Positions 27,558 to 38,729 of a DNA stretch of 64,000 nucleotides are shown here, in pieces. The stretch spans positions 1-64,000 of the forward strand of contig VMTC01000012.1 of NCBI GenBank assembly GCA_013791765.1, read 5' to 3'. The DNA is from Rhodoferax sp. GTDB taxonomy: Bacteria; Pseudomonadota; Gammaproteobacteria; Burkholderiales; Burkholderiaceae_C. A model generated the notes under the pieces. That model was not told the origin of the DNA, did not search any database, and was given only the letters and a program-made list of their open reading frames with translations. Each line of letters begins with the position of its first letter. Position 1 is the stretch's first letter. The position numbers were made by a program, and so were the translations under genes.

Positions 27558-28364
27558 ATGCTTGACAACACCATGAACGCCGCCGCCTCGCCCACCCTGG
27601 CGCCCGCCGCGCCCCTGATCGGCTTTGGCGAGGTGCGCCACACGCGCCTCAAACCGGTGCAGCACGCCTTTGCTTACGCCACCTATTTTCTGATGTTGCC
27701 GATGCGCAGCCTGCCGCAGGGCGGCCCGGGCGCGTTGGCGCGCAACCGCTTCGCGCCTTTGAGTTTCTATGACGCCGACCATGGCGATGGCCGGGGCCCA
27801 GGCGAAGGCGGCGCCATGGCCTGGCTGGACGAACTGCTGGCGCGTGAAGGCATTTCGGATGCCTGCGGCGAGGTCTGGCTGCACTGCTACCCACGCGTGC
27901 TGGGCTTCGCCTTCAAGCCGGTCAGCTTCTGGTACTGCCACCGCCTGGACGGCGCCTTGCGCGCCATTGTGGTCGAGGTCAACAACACCTTTGGTGAGCG
28001 CCACTGCTACCTGCTGGACGCGCCGCGCTATGGCGTGGAGTTGCGCGCCGACAAGGTGTTTCATGTGTCGCCTTTCTGCCCGGTCGAGGGCGGCTACCGC
28101 TTTCGCTTCATGCTCAATTTTGATCGCACGCGCACCGTGGCGCGCATTGACTTTGACGACGCGCAGGGGCCGTTGATCGAGACCAGCGTCAGCGGTTCGC
28201 TCGAGCCCTTGACAGCGCGCTCGATGCGCCGCGCGCTGTGGCGCTACCCCGCCATGACGCTGTTCGTGGTCGGGCGCATCCACTGGCAGGCGCTGCGCCT
28301 GTTTCTGAAAAATGCCCGTTTTTTTGGCAAGCCACCCCCCCCGCCCACCTTCACCACCCGCTAA
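27558..28364 (+). CDS. DUF1365 family protein
   Basis: The 268-residue protein shows the DUF1365 pattern: GEVRHTRLKPVQHAFAYATYFLMLPM at the N-terminus, ALCHPRVLGFAFKPVSFWYCHR-like signature in the middle (YPRVLGFAFKPVSFWYCHRLDG), then VNNTFGERHCYLLD and KVFHVSPFCPVEGGYRFRF. Its biochemical function is not established, but it nearly always neighbours the cyclopropane-fatty-acid-synthase family gene that follows here 17 bases later. Confidence 0.9.
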   Translation: MLDNTMNAAASPTLAPAAPLIGFGEVRHTRLKPVQHAFAYATYFLMLPMRSLPQGGPGALARNRFAPLSFYDADHGDGRGPGEGGAMAWLDELLAREGISDACGEVWLHCYPRVLGFAFKPVSFWYCHRLDGALRAIVVEVNNTFGERHCYLLDAPRYGVELRADKVFHVSPFCPVEGGYRFRFMLNFDRTRTVARIDFDDAQGPLIETSVSGSLEPLTARSMRRALWRYPAMTLFVVGRIHWQALRLFLKNARFFGKPPPPPTFTTR

Positions 28365-28380
28365 GCGCAAGAGGTCCACG

Positions 28381-29634
28381 ATGAACAGCACCCCCAGCAG
28401 CAGCACCACGGCCCCCACCGCCTTTGTGATTCCTCCCGGCACACCCCGCGCCGCCCGCAGCGTCCTCAAGCTGCTCAAAAGCCTGCGCCATGGCAGCCTG
28501 ACGCTGCAACTGCCAGACGGCTCGATGCAGCGCTTTGGCACCGAGGCCCTGCCGCACGCCACGCTGCACCTGAACAACTGGAAGGTGTTTGGCGCGGCGC
28601 TCAAGTCTGGCGACATCGGCTTTGCCGAGAGCTATATCGCGGGCGACTGGCGCTCGCCCGACTTGAGTGCTCTCTTGCGCGTGCTGGTGAAGAACCGCCA
28701 GGAGGTCGAAGGCGTGGTCTACGGCAGCTGGGCCGGGCGGCTGCTGTACCGCATCAAGCACCTGCTCAACCGCAACACCCGCGCCAACAGCCAGAAAAAC
28801 ATCCACGCGCATTACGACCTGGGCAATGCGTTTTACCGTCTGTGGCTCGATGAGAGCATGAACTACTCGGCCGCGCTCTTTGCCGGCGACCTGAACTTTT
28901 CCTTGCACCAAGCGCAAGACGCCAAGGTGCGCCGCGCGCTCACCATGGCCGGCGTGAAACCGGGCGAGCGCGTGCTGGAAATCGGCTGCGGCTGGGGCGC
29001 GCTGGCCGAAATGGCCACCACTGAATTGGGCGCGTCCGTGGTCGGCGTAACGCTGAGCACCGAGCAACTGCTGTTTGCCCGGGAGCGGATGCAGCGCTTG
29101 AAAGTGCCGACCGGCCCGGGCTTGCAAGCCGACCTGCGACTGCAGGACTACCGCGACATCGCCGACGCCCCGTTTGACGCCATTTGCTCGATTGAAATGG
29201 TCGAAGCGGTCGGCCGCGAGTACTGGCCGACCTACTTCTCAACGGTAGCCAAACTGCTCAAACCGGGTGGGCGCGCCTGCGTGCAAAGCATCGTGATCGC
29301 CGACGCACTGGCCGAGCGCTACGCCGGCTCCACCGACTTCATCCAGCAGTACATTTTTCCGGGCGGCTGCCTGCCGAGTCCGCGCGAATTTCGCCAGCAG
29401 GCCAACGCCGCCGGGCTCGAGGTGGTGGACGAATACGCCTTTGGCTTTGATTACGCCGAGACACTGCGGCGCTGGCGCGAGGCCTTTCTGGCGCAGCGCG
29501 CGCAGGTGCTGCAAACTGGTTTTGACGAGCGCTTCATGCGCATCTGGGAGTTCTATCTGGCCTACTGCGAAGCGGCCTTTGACGAGCACAACACCGATGT
29601 CGTCCAGTACACCCTGCAAAAACGCGCCGCCTGA
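28381..29634 (+). CDS. cfa: cyclopropane-fatty-acyl-phospholipid synthase family methyltransferase
   Basis: Cfa-family enzymes transfer a methyl(ene) group from SAM to unsaturated acyl chains of phospholipids. The SAM motif VLEIGCGWGALAEMA lies near residues 198-212, preceded by the family segment IHAHYDLGNAFYRLWLDESMNYSAALF. SIEMVEAVGREYWPTYF and the C-terminal FAFGFDYAETLRRWREAF-like stretch complete the family. Length is 417. It may make cyclopropane or methyl-branched acyl chains; the operon context makes an oxidative-stress lipid modification plausible. Confidence 0.9.
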   Translation: MNSTPSSSTTAPTAFVIPPGTPRAARSVLKLLKSLRHGSLTLQLPDGSMQRFGTEALPHATLHLNNWKVFGAALKSGDIGFAESYIAGDWRSPDLSALLRVLVKNRQEVEGVVYGSWAGRLLYRIKHLLNRNTRANSQKNIHAHYDLGNAFYRLWLDESMNYSAALFAGDLNFSLHQAQDAKVRRALTMAGVKPGERVLEIGCGWGALAEMATTELGASVVGVTLSTEQLLFARERMQRLKVPTGPGLQADLRLQDYRDIADAPFDAICSIEMVEAVGREYWPTYFSTVAKLLKPGGRACVQSIVIADALAERYAGSTDFIQQYIFPGGCLPSPREFRQQANAAGLEVVDEYAFGFDYAETLRRWREAFLAQRAQVLQTGFDERFMRIWEFYLAYCEAAFDEHNTDVVQYTLQKRAA

Positions 29635-30241
29635 GCAGCTGGCGCCGTACCTGCGCCAGCGCCGCAGCGTCTTGAGCGCCTGCGCCAGCCAGGTGCTGGT
29701 GGCCAGTGGCTTGCTTGGCTTGAGCACGGCCAGCAACGCTCAGGCGCAGGAGCCCGCCACGGCGCTTGCGCCCGCCGAGGTGCGCACGGCCTTGCGCGGC
29801 GCGCGCTGGAGCGGTTCGGCGCGGCTGCGCTATTGGGGCTTTGATGTGTACGACGCCCGGCTCTGGGTGAGCGATGATTTTCGCGCCAGCCGTTTCGCGC
29901 AGCACGCGCTGATGCTGGAGCTGGTCTACCTGCGCGGCTTGCAGGGCAGCTCGATTGCTGAGCGCTCACTGGTAGAAATGCGCCGCAGCGCAGCGATTGC
30001 GCAGGCGCAGGCACAGCGCTGGCTCGCTGCCATGCAAGACGCTTTCCCCGATGTCAAGGCGGGCGACCGCCTCACCGGGCTGCACAGCCCCGGTGTGGGC
30101 GCGCGCTTTTGGTTCAACGGCCAGCCCCGCGCCTTTGTTGCCGATCCCGAGTTCAGCCGCCTGTTCTTTGGCATCTGGCTGGCCCCATCCACCAGTGAGC
30201 CGCAGATGCGCAGCGCGTTGTTGGCGCAGGCGGCGCCATGA
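29597..30241 (+). CDS. chalcone-isomerase-like exported protein
   Basis: The start ATG at 29597 lies 38 bases inside the end of the cfa gene in another frame. An N-terminal export signal (VLVASGLLGLSTASNAQAQ) precedes a chalcone-isomerase-like domain: WSGSARLRYWGFDVYDARLWV, then LMLELVYLRGLQGSSIAERSLVEMRR and GARFWFNGQPRAFVADPEFSRLFFGIWL. The family is thought to bind fatty acids. Length is 214 residues. It overlaps the next gene by four bases. Confidence 0.82.
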   Translation: MSSSTPCKNAPPEQLAPYLRQRRSVLSACASQVLVASGLLGLSTASNAQAQEPATALAPAEVRTALRGARWSGSARLRYWGFDVYDARLWVSDDFRASRFAQHALMLELVYLRGLQGSSIAERSLVEMRRSAAIAQAQAQRWLAAMQDAFPDVKAGDRLTGLHSPGVGARFWFNGQPRAFVADPEFSRLFFGIWLAPSTSEPQMRSALLAQAAP

Positions 30242-31596
30242 TGGCTGACACGACGGCCAGCATGGCGCATCGCGCGTCAACGCCAGCGTTCGGCTGGCGT
30301 GAGGGCTGGCGCTACGGCCTGATGGGTTTCCCGCTGGCCTTTGTCGCCCTGCCGCTGTACGTCGTGCTGCCCAACCATTACGCGCGGGATTTTGGCGTGC
30401 CGCTGGCCACGCTGGGCGCGCTCTTACTGGGCGCGCGCCTGTTTGACGCCGTCATTGACCCGCTGCTGGGGCGCTGGAGTGACCGCCTGTTTGCCCGCTC
30501 TGTGAGCGCGGTGCTGGGCTGGGGCGCGCTGGCCGCCGCCGTGCTGGGCCTGGGCTTTAGCGCCTTGTTCTTTCCACCGGTGCGTGAGCTGCCCGCCTTG
30601 CTGCTGTGGGCCACGCTGAGCCTGCTGGTCACCTATGTGGCCTACAGCTTGCTAACCATCCTGCACCAGTCCTGGGGCGCCATGCTGGGTGGCGACGAGC
30701 AGCAACGCAGCCGCGTGGTGGCGTGGCGCGAGGGCCTGGCGTTGGTCGGCGTCATTGTTGCATCGATTGCGCCCGCAGCCCTTGGTTTGCCTGCCACAAC
30801 AGCTCTTCTTTTCGTAGCGCTGACGGCGGCCTGGTTGGCGTTGCGCGGGGCGCGCCGACCGCGTGTGACAGCTGACCATCCGCCTCGGTCCGCCTCACAA
30901 ACGGCCAGCGCCAGCACGCACCCGCCGCGTAGAGATCAAGGCGCCGCGCTGCCAGCCGCCTCCCTCTGGCTGCCTTTTGCGCGGCCCGAATTTCGGGCGC
31001 TGCTGGCAGTCTTCGTGGTGAACGGCATTGCCAGCGCCGTTCCGGCCACGCTGCTGCTGTTTTTTGTGCAGGACCGGCTGCAAGCGCCCGCCAGCACCGA
31101 AGCGCTGTTTCTGGGCAGCTATTTCCTGTGCGCCGCGCTGGCGCTGCCGCTGTGGCTGCGCCTGGTGCAGCGCATCGGCCTGGCGCGCAGCTGGGGCGCT
31201 GGCATGCTGCTGTCGATTGCGGTCTTTGGGTTTGCCGCCACCCTGGGCGCCGGCGACGTCCTGCCTTTTGTTGTGGTCTGCGCGCTCTCAGGTCTTGGCC
31301 TGGGCGCCGACCTGGCACTGCCCGGCGCCCTGCTGGCCGGCACCATCCAGGCCAGCGGCGACCGGGGCCGCGCCGAGGGCGCTTACTTTGGTTGGTGGAA
31401 CTTCGCCACCAAGCTCAACCTGGCGCTGGCCGCCGGGGTGGCGCTGCCGCTGCTGGGTGCGCTGGGCTACGTTCCTGGCACGCGCGACCCGGCCGCCCTG
31501 CAAACCCTAACTTGGGCTTATTGCCTCTTGCCGTGCGCGCTCAAACTGATTGCCACCGGCCTTCTTTACCAACTCATCATCCGAGAGACCCCATGA
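30238..31596 (+). CDS. MFS/GPH-type transporter
   Basis: A 452-residue major-facilitator protein with about twelve helices. The loop 2-3 motif DPLLGRWSDRLF is typical of the GPH (glycoside-pentoside-hexuronide) branch. The central loop (residues ~205-235) is charged and Ser/Pro-rich. Its place in the lipid/redox operon, between the chalcone-isomerase-like gene and the DUF3833 lipoprotein, suggests a lipid-related or small-molecule substrate rather than a sugar. Start and stop overlap both neighbours. Confidence 0.85.
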   Translation: MMADTTASMAHRASTPAFGWREGWRYGLMGFPLAFVALPLYVVLPNHYARDFGVPLATLGALLLGARLFDAVIDPLLGRWSDRLFARSVSAVLGWGALAAAVLGLGFSALFFPPVRELPALLLWATLSLLVTYVAYSLLTILHQSWGAMLGGDEQQRSRVVAWREGLALVGVIVASIAPAALGLPATTALLFVALTAAWLALRGARRPRVTADHPPRSASQTASASTHPPRRDQGAALPAASLWLPFARPEFRALLAVFVVNGIASAVPATLLLFFVQDRLQAPASTEALFLGSYFLCAALALPLWLRLVQRIGLARSWGAGMLLSIAVFGFAATLGAGDVLPFVVVCALSGLGLGADLALPGALLAGTIQASGDRGRAEGAYFGWWNFATKLNLALAAGVALPLLGALGYVPGTRDPAALQTLTWAYCLLPCALKLIATGLLYQLIIRETP

Positions 31597-32138
31597 AAAG
31601 ACGTTTGCTCCTGAGCCTGGGCACCGCCACTGCCGCCACTTCCGCCTTGCTGCTGGGCGGCTGCGCCTCGCAACAGATCGAGTCCTATGCCGCAGAAAAG
31701 CCGGTGCTCGATCTGCAGCAGTATTTCAACGGCACGCTCGACGCATACGGCGTCTTCACCGACCGCTCCGGCGCCGTGGTCAAGCGCTTCACCGTGGTGA
31801 TGACCTGCAGCTGGCAGGGCGATCAAGGCGTCCTCGACGAAGACTTCACCTACTCCGACGGCAGCACCCAGAAACGCATCTGGCGCTTGACCAAGCTGGC
31901 CGACGGCCGCTTCACCGGCCGCGCCGATGATGTCGTGGGCGAGGCGCAGGGCCAGAGCCGGGGCTACGCCTTTCACTGGACCTACACGATGAGCCTGCCG
32001 GTGGATGGCAAAGTTTATGAGGTGCAGTTCGACGACTGGATGTACCTGATGAGCGACAAGGTGATGCTGAACAAGGCGACGATGCGCAAGTTTGGCGTGC
32101 GCCTGGGCGAAGTGACGCTGTCCTTTGCCAAACGCTGA
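31593..32138 (+). CDS. DUF3833 family lipoprotein
   Basis: A signal peptide with lipobox LLLGGC (residues ~20-25) and a mature part of DUF3833 type: DLQQYFNGTLDAYGVFTDRSGAVVKRF, then GVLDEDFTYSDGSTQKRIWRL and the C-terminal DKVMLNKATMRKFGVRLGEVTL. Length is 181. The family has no known activity, but it is a regular member of this operon type. It begins in an ATGA overlap with the MFS gene. Confidence 0.88.
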   Translation: MKRRLLLSLGTATAATSALLLGGCASQQIESYAAEKPVLDLQQYFNGTLDAYGVFTDRSGAVVKRFTVVMTCSWQGDQGVLDEDFTYSDGSTQKRIWRLTKLADGRFTGRADDVVGEAQGQSRGYAFHWTYTMSLPVDGKVYEVQFDDWMYLMSDKVMLNKATMRKFGVRLGEVTLSFAKR

Positions 32139-32168
32139 AGGACGGCACACATGCCCGAGATTTTTATG

Positions 32169-32220
32169 AAATTGGCATCTAGCCCGCGTAATCATTGCGC
32201 CAGCAGCTATCAAAATAATA
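32169..32220 (-). repeat. ~50-bp family repeat, copy D
   Basis: On the plus strand AAATTGGCATCTAGCCCGCG is followed by ATTGCGCCAGCAGCTATCAA. This is one of the best-preserved copies in the window. It lies just after the DUF3833 stop. Confidence 0.8.
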
Positions 32221-32261
32221 TTTTTTCTCTCTTGGGCTGCTGATTTCTCTAAATTTAAGAC

Positions 32262-32316
32262 AAATCAGGCTGTGGCCCCCGTGTTACTTGCGTAGCCAGC
32301 TATTAAATACATAGTA
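32262..32316 (-). repeat. ~50-bp family repeat, copy E
   Basis: A second copy in the same orientation begins 41 bases after copy D: AAATCAGGCTGTGGCCCCCG, then TTGCGTAGCCAGCTATTAAA. D and E form a tandem pair in the 186-base gap that splits the operon before the SDR gene. Confidence 0.65.
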
Positions 32317-32324
32317 TTTTTGAA

Positions 32325-33116
32325 ATGAAACTGTTTCCCACCCTGTTCCCGGCCCTGAACCGCCCGATGAAAGACTGGCGCGGCAAGACCGTGTGGATCG
32401 TCGGCGCCTCCAGCGGCATCGGCGAGGCCACGGCCGCTGCGCTGCATGCCTTGGGCGCGCGCGTGATCGTGTCGGCGCGCCAGGCGCAGGCGCTAGACGG
32501 CTTCGTGCAGCGCCACCCGGGCAGCCAGGCGCTGGCGCTGGACGCCACTTACCGCCCGGCCGTGCAGCTGGCGGCCGCGCAGCTGCTGGCGCAGGGCCCG
32601 CTGGACTGCGTGATGTACTGCGCCGGTCACTACAGCGCCATGCGCGCCGATGCGCTGGACCTGCAGGACATGCTGCGCCACCTGGAGGTGAACTACATCG
32701 GCGCCCTGCACGTTTTGGATGCTGTGTTGCCCGCCATGCTGGCGCGCGGCACCGGCCACATCAGCCTGGTCGGCAGCGTGGCCGGTTACCGTGGCCTGCC
32801 GCAGAGTCTGGCCTATGGCCCGACCAAGGCGGCGCTGATCAACCTGGCCGAAACGCTGTACCAGGACCTGCGCCCCCGGGGCATTGGCGTGTCCCTCATC
32901 AACCCCGGCTTTGTGCAAACCCCGCTCACTGCTGGCAATGACTTCAGCATGCCAGCCCTGTTGACCCCCACGCAGGCCGCCAGCGCGATCGTGCGGGGCT
33001 GGGCGCGCGGCGCCTTCGAGATCCACTTTCCGAAGCGCTTCACGCTGTGGATGCAGGCGCTGCGCATTCTGCCGGACCGGGCCTTCTTCTTTCTGATGCA
33101 AAGGGTGGCGCCATGA
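32325..33116 (+). CDS. short-chain dehydrogenase/reductase
   Basis: Classical SDR of 263 residues. The NAD(P)-binding GASSGIGEATAAAL motif lies near residues 27-40, NYIG takes the place of NNAG-type strand beta-4 in the centre, and the catalytic Ser (SLVGSVAGYRGLP), Tyr and Lys (YGPTKAAL) are in place. An in-frame ATG at 32367 would give a start just before the cofactor fold. The substrate is probably a lipid-derived carbonyl, judged only by operon company. Confidence 0.88.
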   Translation: MKLFPTLFPALNRPMKDWRGKTVWIVGASSGIGEATAAALHALGARVIVSARQAQALDGFVQRHPGSQALALDATYRPAVQLAAAQLLAQGPLDCVMYCAGHYSAMRADALDLQDMLRHLEVNYIGALHVLDAVLPAMLARGTGHISLVGSVAGYRGLPQSLAYGPTKAALINLAETLYQDLRPRGIGVSLINPGFVQTPLTAGNDFSMPALLTPTQAASAIVRGWARGAFEIHFPKRFTLWMQALRILPDRAFFFLMQRVAP

Positions 33117-33598
33117 ACACACCGGGCCTGCCCACCGCAGCGCCGCCGCGAGCGAGCATGGCTGCAGACCAGGAGGCGGCTGTTGCGCGCGTGGTGACCT
33201 TTTTTGAGTCCCTCACGCCCACCAGCGTCGCTGATGTGGGCTCCATTTACGACGCGCAGGCGCGCTTCAAGGACCCGTTCAACGCCGTGCAGGGCGTGGA
33301 CGCCATTGCTCACATTTTTGAACACATGTTTGTCGCCCTCAGCGCGCCGCGTTTTGTCGTGACCGGCCAGGTGCTGCAGGGCAATCAGTGCTTCCTGACT
33401 TGGGAGTTCCGTTTTTCGTTCAAGACGTTCAAGCCGGGCAGCGCGCAAGTCATTCTGGGCGCCTCGCACCTGGTGTTCTCCGAGCAGGGCCTGATCACGC
33501 TGCACCGCGATTATTGGGATGCGGCCGAAGAGCTTTACGAAAAGTTACCATTTCTGGGCGGCCTGATGCGCTGGCTCAAAAAGCGCGCCAGTCGGTAG
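33113..33598 (+). CDS. SnoaL-like / NTF2-fold protein
   Basis: A 161-residue cone-shaped-fold protein with the pattern RVVTFFESLTPTSVADVGSIYDAQARFKDPFNAVQGVDAIAHIFEHMF typical of SnoaL-like nuclear-transport-factor-2 domains in SDR-linked operons. It overlaps the SDR gene by ATGA, so translation is probably coupled. It could act as an isomerase or binding partner for the SDR product. Confidence 0.85.
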   Translation: MNTPGLPTAAPPRASMAADQEAAVARVVTFFESLTPTSVADVGSIYDAQARFKDPFNAVQGVDAIAHIFEHMFVALSAPRFVVTGQVLQGNQCFLTWEFRFSFKTFKPGSAQVILGASHLVFSEQGLITLHRDYWDAAEELYEKLPFLGGLMRWLKKRASR

Positions 33599-33753
33599 CG
33601 GCGCCGCGCTTGCCCCCGGCCGAGCCCGTCGGCCCAAGGTGCGCCAGCGCACCGACCGCACCAGGCGCGCCGCCGATAGTGACCGTGTGCAGAGTATCCT
33701 CATGCGTTTTTCGGGTATGCGAGATTTCTGCACCGAATATCACTCTGGAAAAC

Positions 33754-36519
33754 ATGAAACCCGTCCCAGCCGACCCCGCCAGCCCGTCCTCCCATGCCTT
33801 CTCCGGTGTGGCGGGCGTTGATGCGCGCGCAAGCGGCGTGGGTGGCGAAATGCCGGGTCGCCGCGCCCGCAGCACCCGGTTGCGCCGCGACCAGGACCAG
33901 CTGCTGCACCAGGAGGCCGACCAGCAGGCTTCGATCCTCAACGCGCTGCCCGCGCATATTGCACTGCTCGATGCCCAAGGCTTCATCGTTTCGGTGAACG
34001 AGGCCTGGCGGCAGTTTGCCGGCGCGAATCTGCTTCAAGGGCCTAGCCTGGGGCCTGGTCTTAATTACCTGGCGGTTTGCGAACGTGCCCAGGGCGATGA
34101 CGCGGCACTGGCACATCAGGCGGGCGCCGGTATTCGTTCGGTGCTGGCCGGCGCAGTCAGCCGCTTTTCGCTCGAATACCCCTGTCATTCGCCTACGCAG
34201 CAGCGCTGGTTCCTGATGACGGTGAATGCGCTGACGGACCAAAGTCCGCATGGCGCCGTTGTCATGCACCTGAACATCTCTGAGAGCAAACAGGCCAAGC
34301 AGGCGCTGCAAGCCAGCGAAGAGCGCTTCAAGACTATGTTTGTCCAGGCGCCTTTGGGTATTGCCTTGATCGATTCGCTCACTGGATGCCTCTGCGAGGT
34401 GAACACCCGCTTCGCCTGGATCGTCGGCAGGCCCTTGGAAGAGGTGGCGACGATGGACTGGTTAAGCATCACGCACCCCGGAGATCTGGCGACCGATCTG
34501 GACAATATGGCGCGGCTCAATGCCGGCCACATTGACGGATTCCAGATGGAAAAACGTTACATCCGGCCCGACGCCAGCGTGGTCTGGGTCGACATGACCG
34601 TGAGTAAGCTCAAGGACGACAACCAAAGCCGTGCGCGCCACCTGTGCATGATTCAAGACATCACCGAGCGCAAGGCGGCACAGCGCACCATCACCCACCT
34701 CAACCGCGTGTATGCCGTGCTCAGCGGCATCAACACCTTGATCGTGCGTGTGCATGATTGCGACGAGCTGTTCCAGCAGGCCTGCCGGGTGGCAGTCGAG
34801 GCGGGCGGTTTTCGCATGGCCATGATTGCGGTCGTGGCGCCGGGCACGATGAAGCTGGATCCGGTCGCCTCGGCGGGCAAGGACGAGGCGCTGCTGCGCG
34901 CCATCAAAGTCATTTTGGCCGCGCCCGAAACCGCCCCCAAAACCATGAGCGCGCGCGCGCTGCGGGAGAAAAAAGTTCTGGTGGCCAACGATTCCCAACA
35001 CGACCCGCAGGTGGTGTTCGGCCCTAACTACGTCGCAGCGGGCGTGCGCGCCATCGCGGTGTTGCCGCTGCTGGTTGCGGATGAAGCCGTGGGCGTGCTC
35101 GCGCTGTACGCCAGCGAGCGGGGCTTCTTCCAGGAAGAAGAGCTGAAGCTGTTGACTGAGCTGGCCAGTGACATCGGTTTCGCGATGGATCACCTGGACA
35201 AGCAGGAGCGGCTCAACTACCTGGCCTACTACGATGCGCTCACCGGTCTGGCCAACCGCACGCTGTTTTTCGAGCGCTTGGCGCAATACATGCGCAGCGC
35301 GGCCCGTGGCGGGCACAAGCTGGGCTTGTTTTTGGTGGATTTGGAGCGCTTCAAGAACCTCAACGACAGCCTGGGTCGCCAGGTCGGGGACGAACTGCTG
35401 CGCCAGGTGGCGCAGTGGTTGACGCGCAACACCGCGGGCGACGCCAATCTGCTGGCGCGCGTGGGGGCGGATCACTTCGCCGTTGTGATGCCGGTCATTC
35501 ATGCCGATGGCAACGTGGTGGGGCTGTTAGAGAAATGGATTGAGGCATTTCTGAAGCAGCCGTTTCGGCTCAATGAAGGCGTGTTTCGGATCTCGTTGAA
35601 GGTGGGTGCAGCGCTATTTCCAGACGATGGCACGGAGGCCGACACCCTCTTCAAGCACGCCGAGGCTGCGCTGAAAAGAGCCAAGGCCAGCGGCGAACGC
35701 TACCTGTTCTACACGCAGGCCATGACTGAAGCGGGGCCCGCCAAGCTGACGCTGGAAAACCAGTTGCGCCAGGCGCTGGACAACGAGGAATTCGTGCTCT
35801 ATTACCAGCCCAAGGTGAATCTGGTGAGCGGCAAGATGAGCAGCGCCGAGGCGCTGATCCGCTGGAACGATCCGCGCACCGGCCTGGTGCCGCCGGCCCG
35901 GTTCATCCCGATTCTGGAAGAAACCGGTTTGATCCATGAGGTGGGCCGCTGGGCGCTGCGCCAGGCGATCAAGGACTACCTGCGCTGGCGCGCCGCAGGC
36001 CTGCCGGTGGTGCGCATTGCGGTCAACGTGTCGGCGCTGCAACTGCGTGACCGTGGCTTCATCGCCGAAGTCAGGCAGGCCATTGCCATTGACGAACAGG
36101 CCGCCGCCGGGCTGGAGCTGGAGATCACCGAGAGCCTGATCATGGAGAACGTGCAGCACAGCATCGCCAGCCTGCACGCGATCCGGGACATGGGGCTCAG
36201 CATCGCCATTGACGACTTTGGCACCGGATTTTCGTCGCTGAGCTATTTGTCGAAATTTCCGGTCAACACGCTCAAGATCGACCGCTCGTTCGTGATCGAG
36301 ATGACGCAGTCGCCCCAAGGTCTGGCGCTGGTGTCGACCATCATCAGTCTGGCGCATGCGCTGCAACTCAAGGTGGTGGCCGAAGGGGTCGAAACCGAGG
36401 AGCAGGCACGCCTGCTGCGCTTGCTCAACTGCGAAGAAATGCAGGGCTACCTGTACAGCAAGCCGGTTCCGGGCGATGCCTTTGAGGCCCAATTTCTGCG
36501 TGCGACACCGGCCCGGTGA
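33754..36519 (+). CDS. PAS-PAS-GAF-GGDEF-EAL c-di-GMP signalling protein
   Basis: This 921-residue cytoplasmic protein has two PAS domains (residues ~60-175 and ~190-310), a GAF domain (~325-470), a GGDEF domain (~480-640) and an EAL domain (~660-910). The GGDEF signature is degenerate (RVGADHF), so cyclase activity is unlikely. The EAL motif (AEALIRW) and DDFGTGFSSLSYL with TLKIDRSFV are intact, so it is probably a c-di-GMP phosphodiesterase with a regulatory GGDEF. Start ATG 33754 follows a 155-base gap after the SnoaL-like gene. Confidence 0.92.
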   Translation: MKPVPADPASPSSHAFSGVAGVDARASGVGGEMPGRRARSTRLRRDQDQLLHQEADQQASILNALPAHIALLDAQGFIVSVNEAWRQFAGANLLQGPSLGPGLNYLAVCERAQGDDAALAHQAGAGIRSVLAGAVSRFSLEYPCHSPTQQRWFLMTVNALTDQSPHGAVVMHLNISESKQAKQALQASEERFKTMFVQAPLGIALIDSLTGCLCEVNTRFAWIVGRPLEEVATMDWLSITHPGDLATDLDNMARLNAGHIDGFQMEKRYIRPDASVVWVDMTVSKLKDDNQSRARHLCMIQDITERKAAQRTITHLNRVYAVLSGINTLIVRVHDCDELFQQACRVAVEAGGFRMAMIAVVAPGTMKLDPVASAGKDEALLRAIKVILAAPETAPKTMSARALREKKVLVANDSQHDPQVVFGPNYVAAGVRAIAVLPLLVADEAVGVLALYASERGFFQEEELKLLTELASDIGFAMDHLDKQERLNYLAYYDALTGLANRTLFFERLAQYMRSAARGGHKLGLFLVDLERFKNLNDSLGRQVGDELLRQVAQWLTRNTAGDANLLARVGADHFAVVMPVIHADGNVVGLLEKWIEAFLKQPFRLNEGVFRISLKVGAALFPDDGTEADTLFKHAEAALKRAKASGERYLFYTQAMTEAGPAKLTLENQLRQALDNEEFVLYYQPKVNLVSGKMSSAEALIRWNDPRTGLVPPARFIPILEETGLIHEVGRWALRQAIKDYLRWRAAGLPVVRIAVNVSALQLRDRGFIAEVRQAIAIDEQAAAGLELEITESLIMENVQHSIASLHAIRDMGLSIAIDDFGTGFSSLSYLSKFPVNTLKIDRSFVIEMTQSPQGLALVSTIISLAHALQLKVVAEGVETEEQARLLRLLNCEEMQGYLYSKPVPGDAFEAQFLRATPAR

Positions 36520-36571
36520 GGGCTGGCATGGCAGCTGCAGCGCCGCTTGAAGCTCGGCTGTCCGGGCCTAT

Positions 36572-38679
<2,108 letters not shown>

Positions 38680-38729
38680 CTTTATTTGTGATTCACCGCA
38701 GCTTGGTGGGTTGCCCCTGATCCTTGCGA

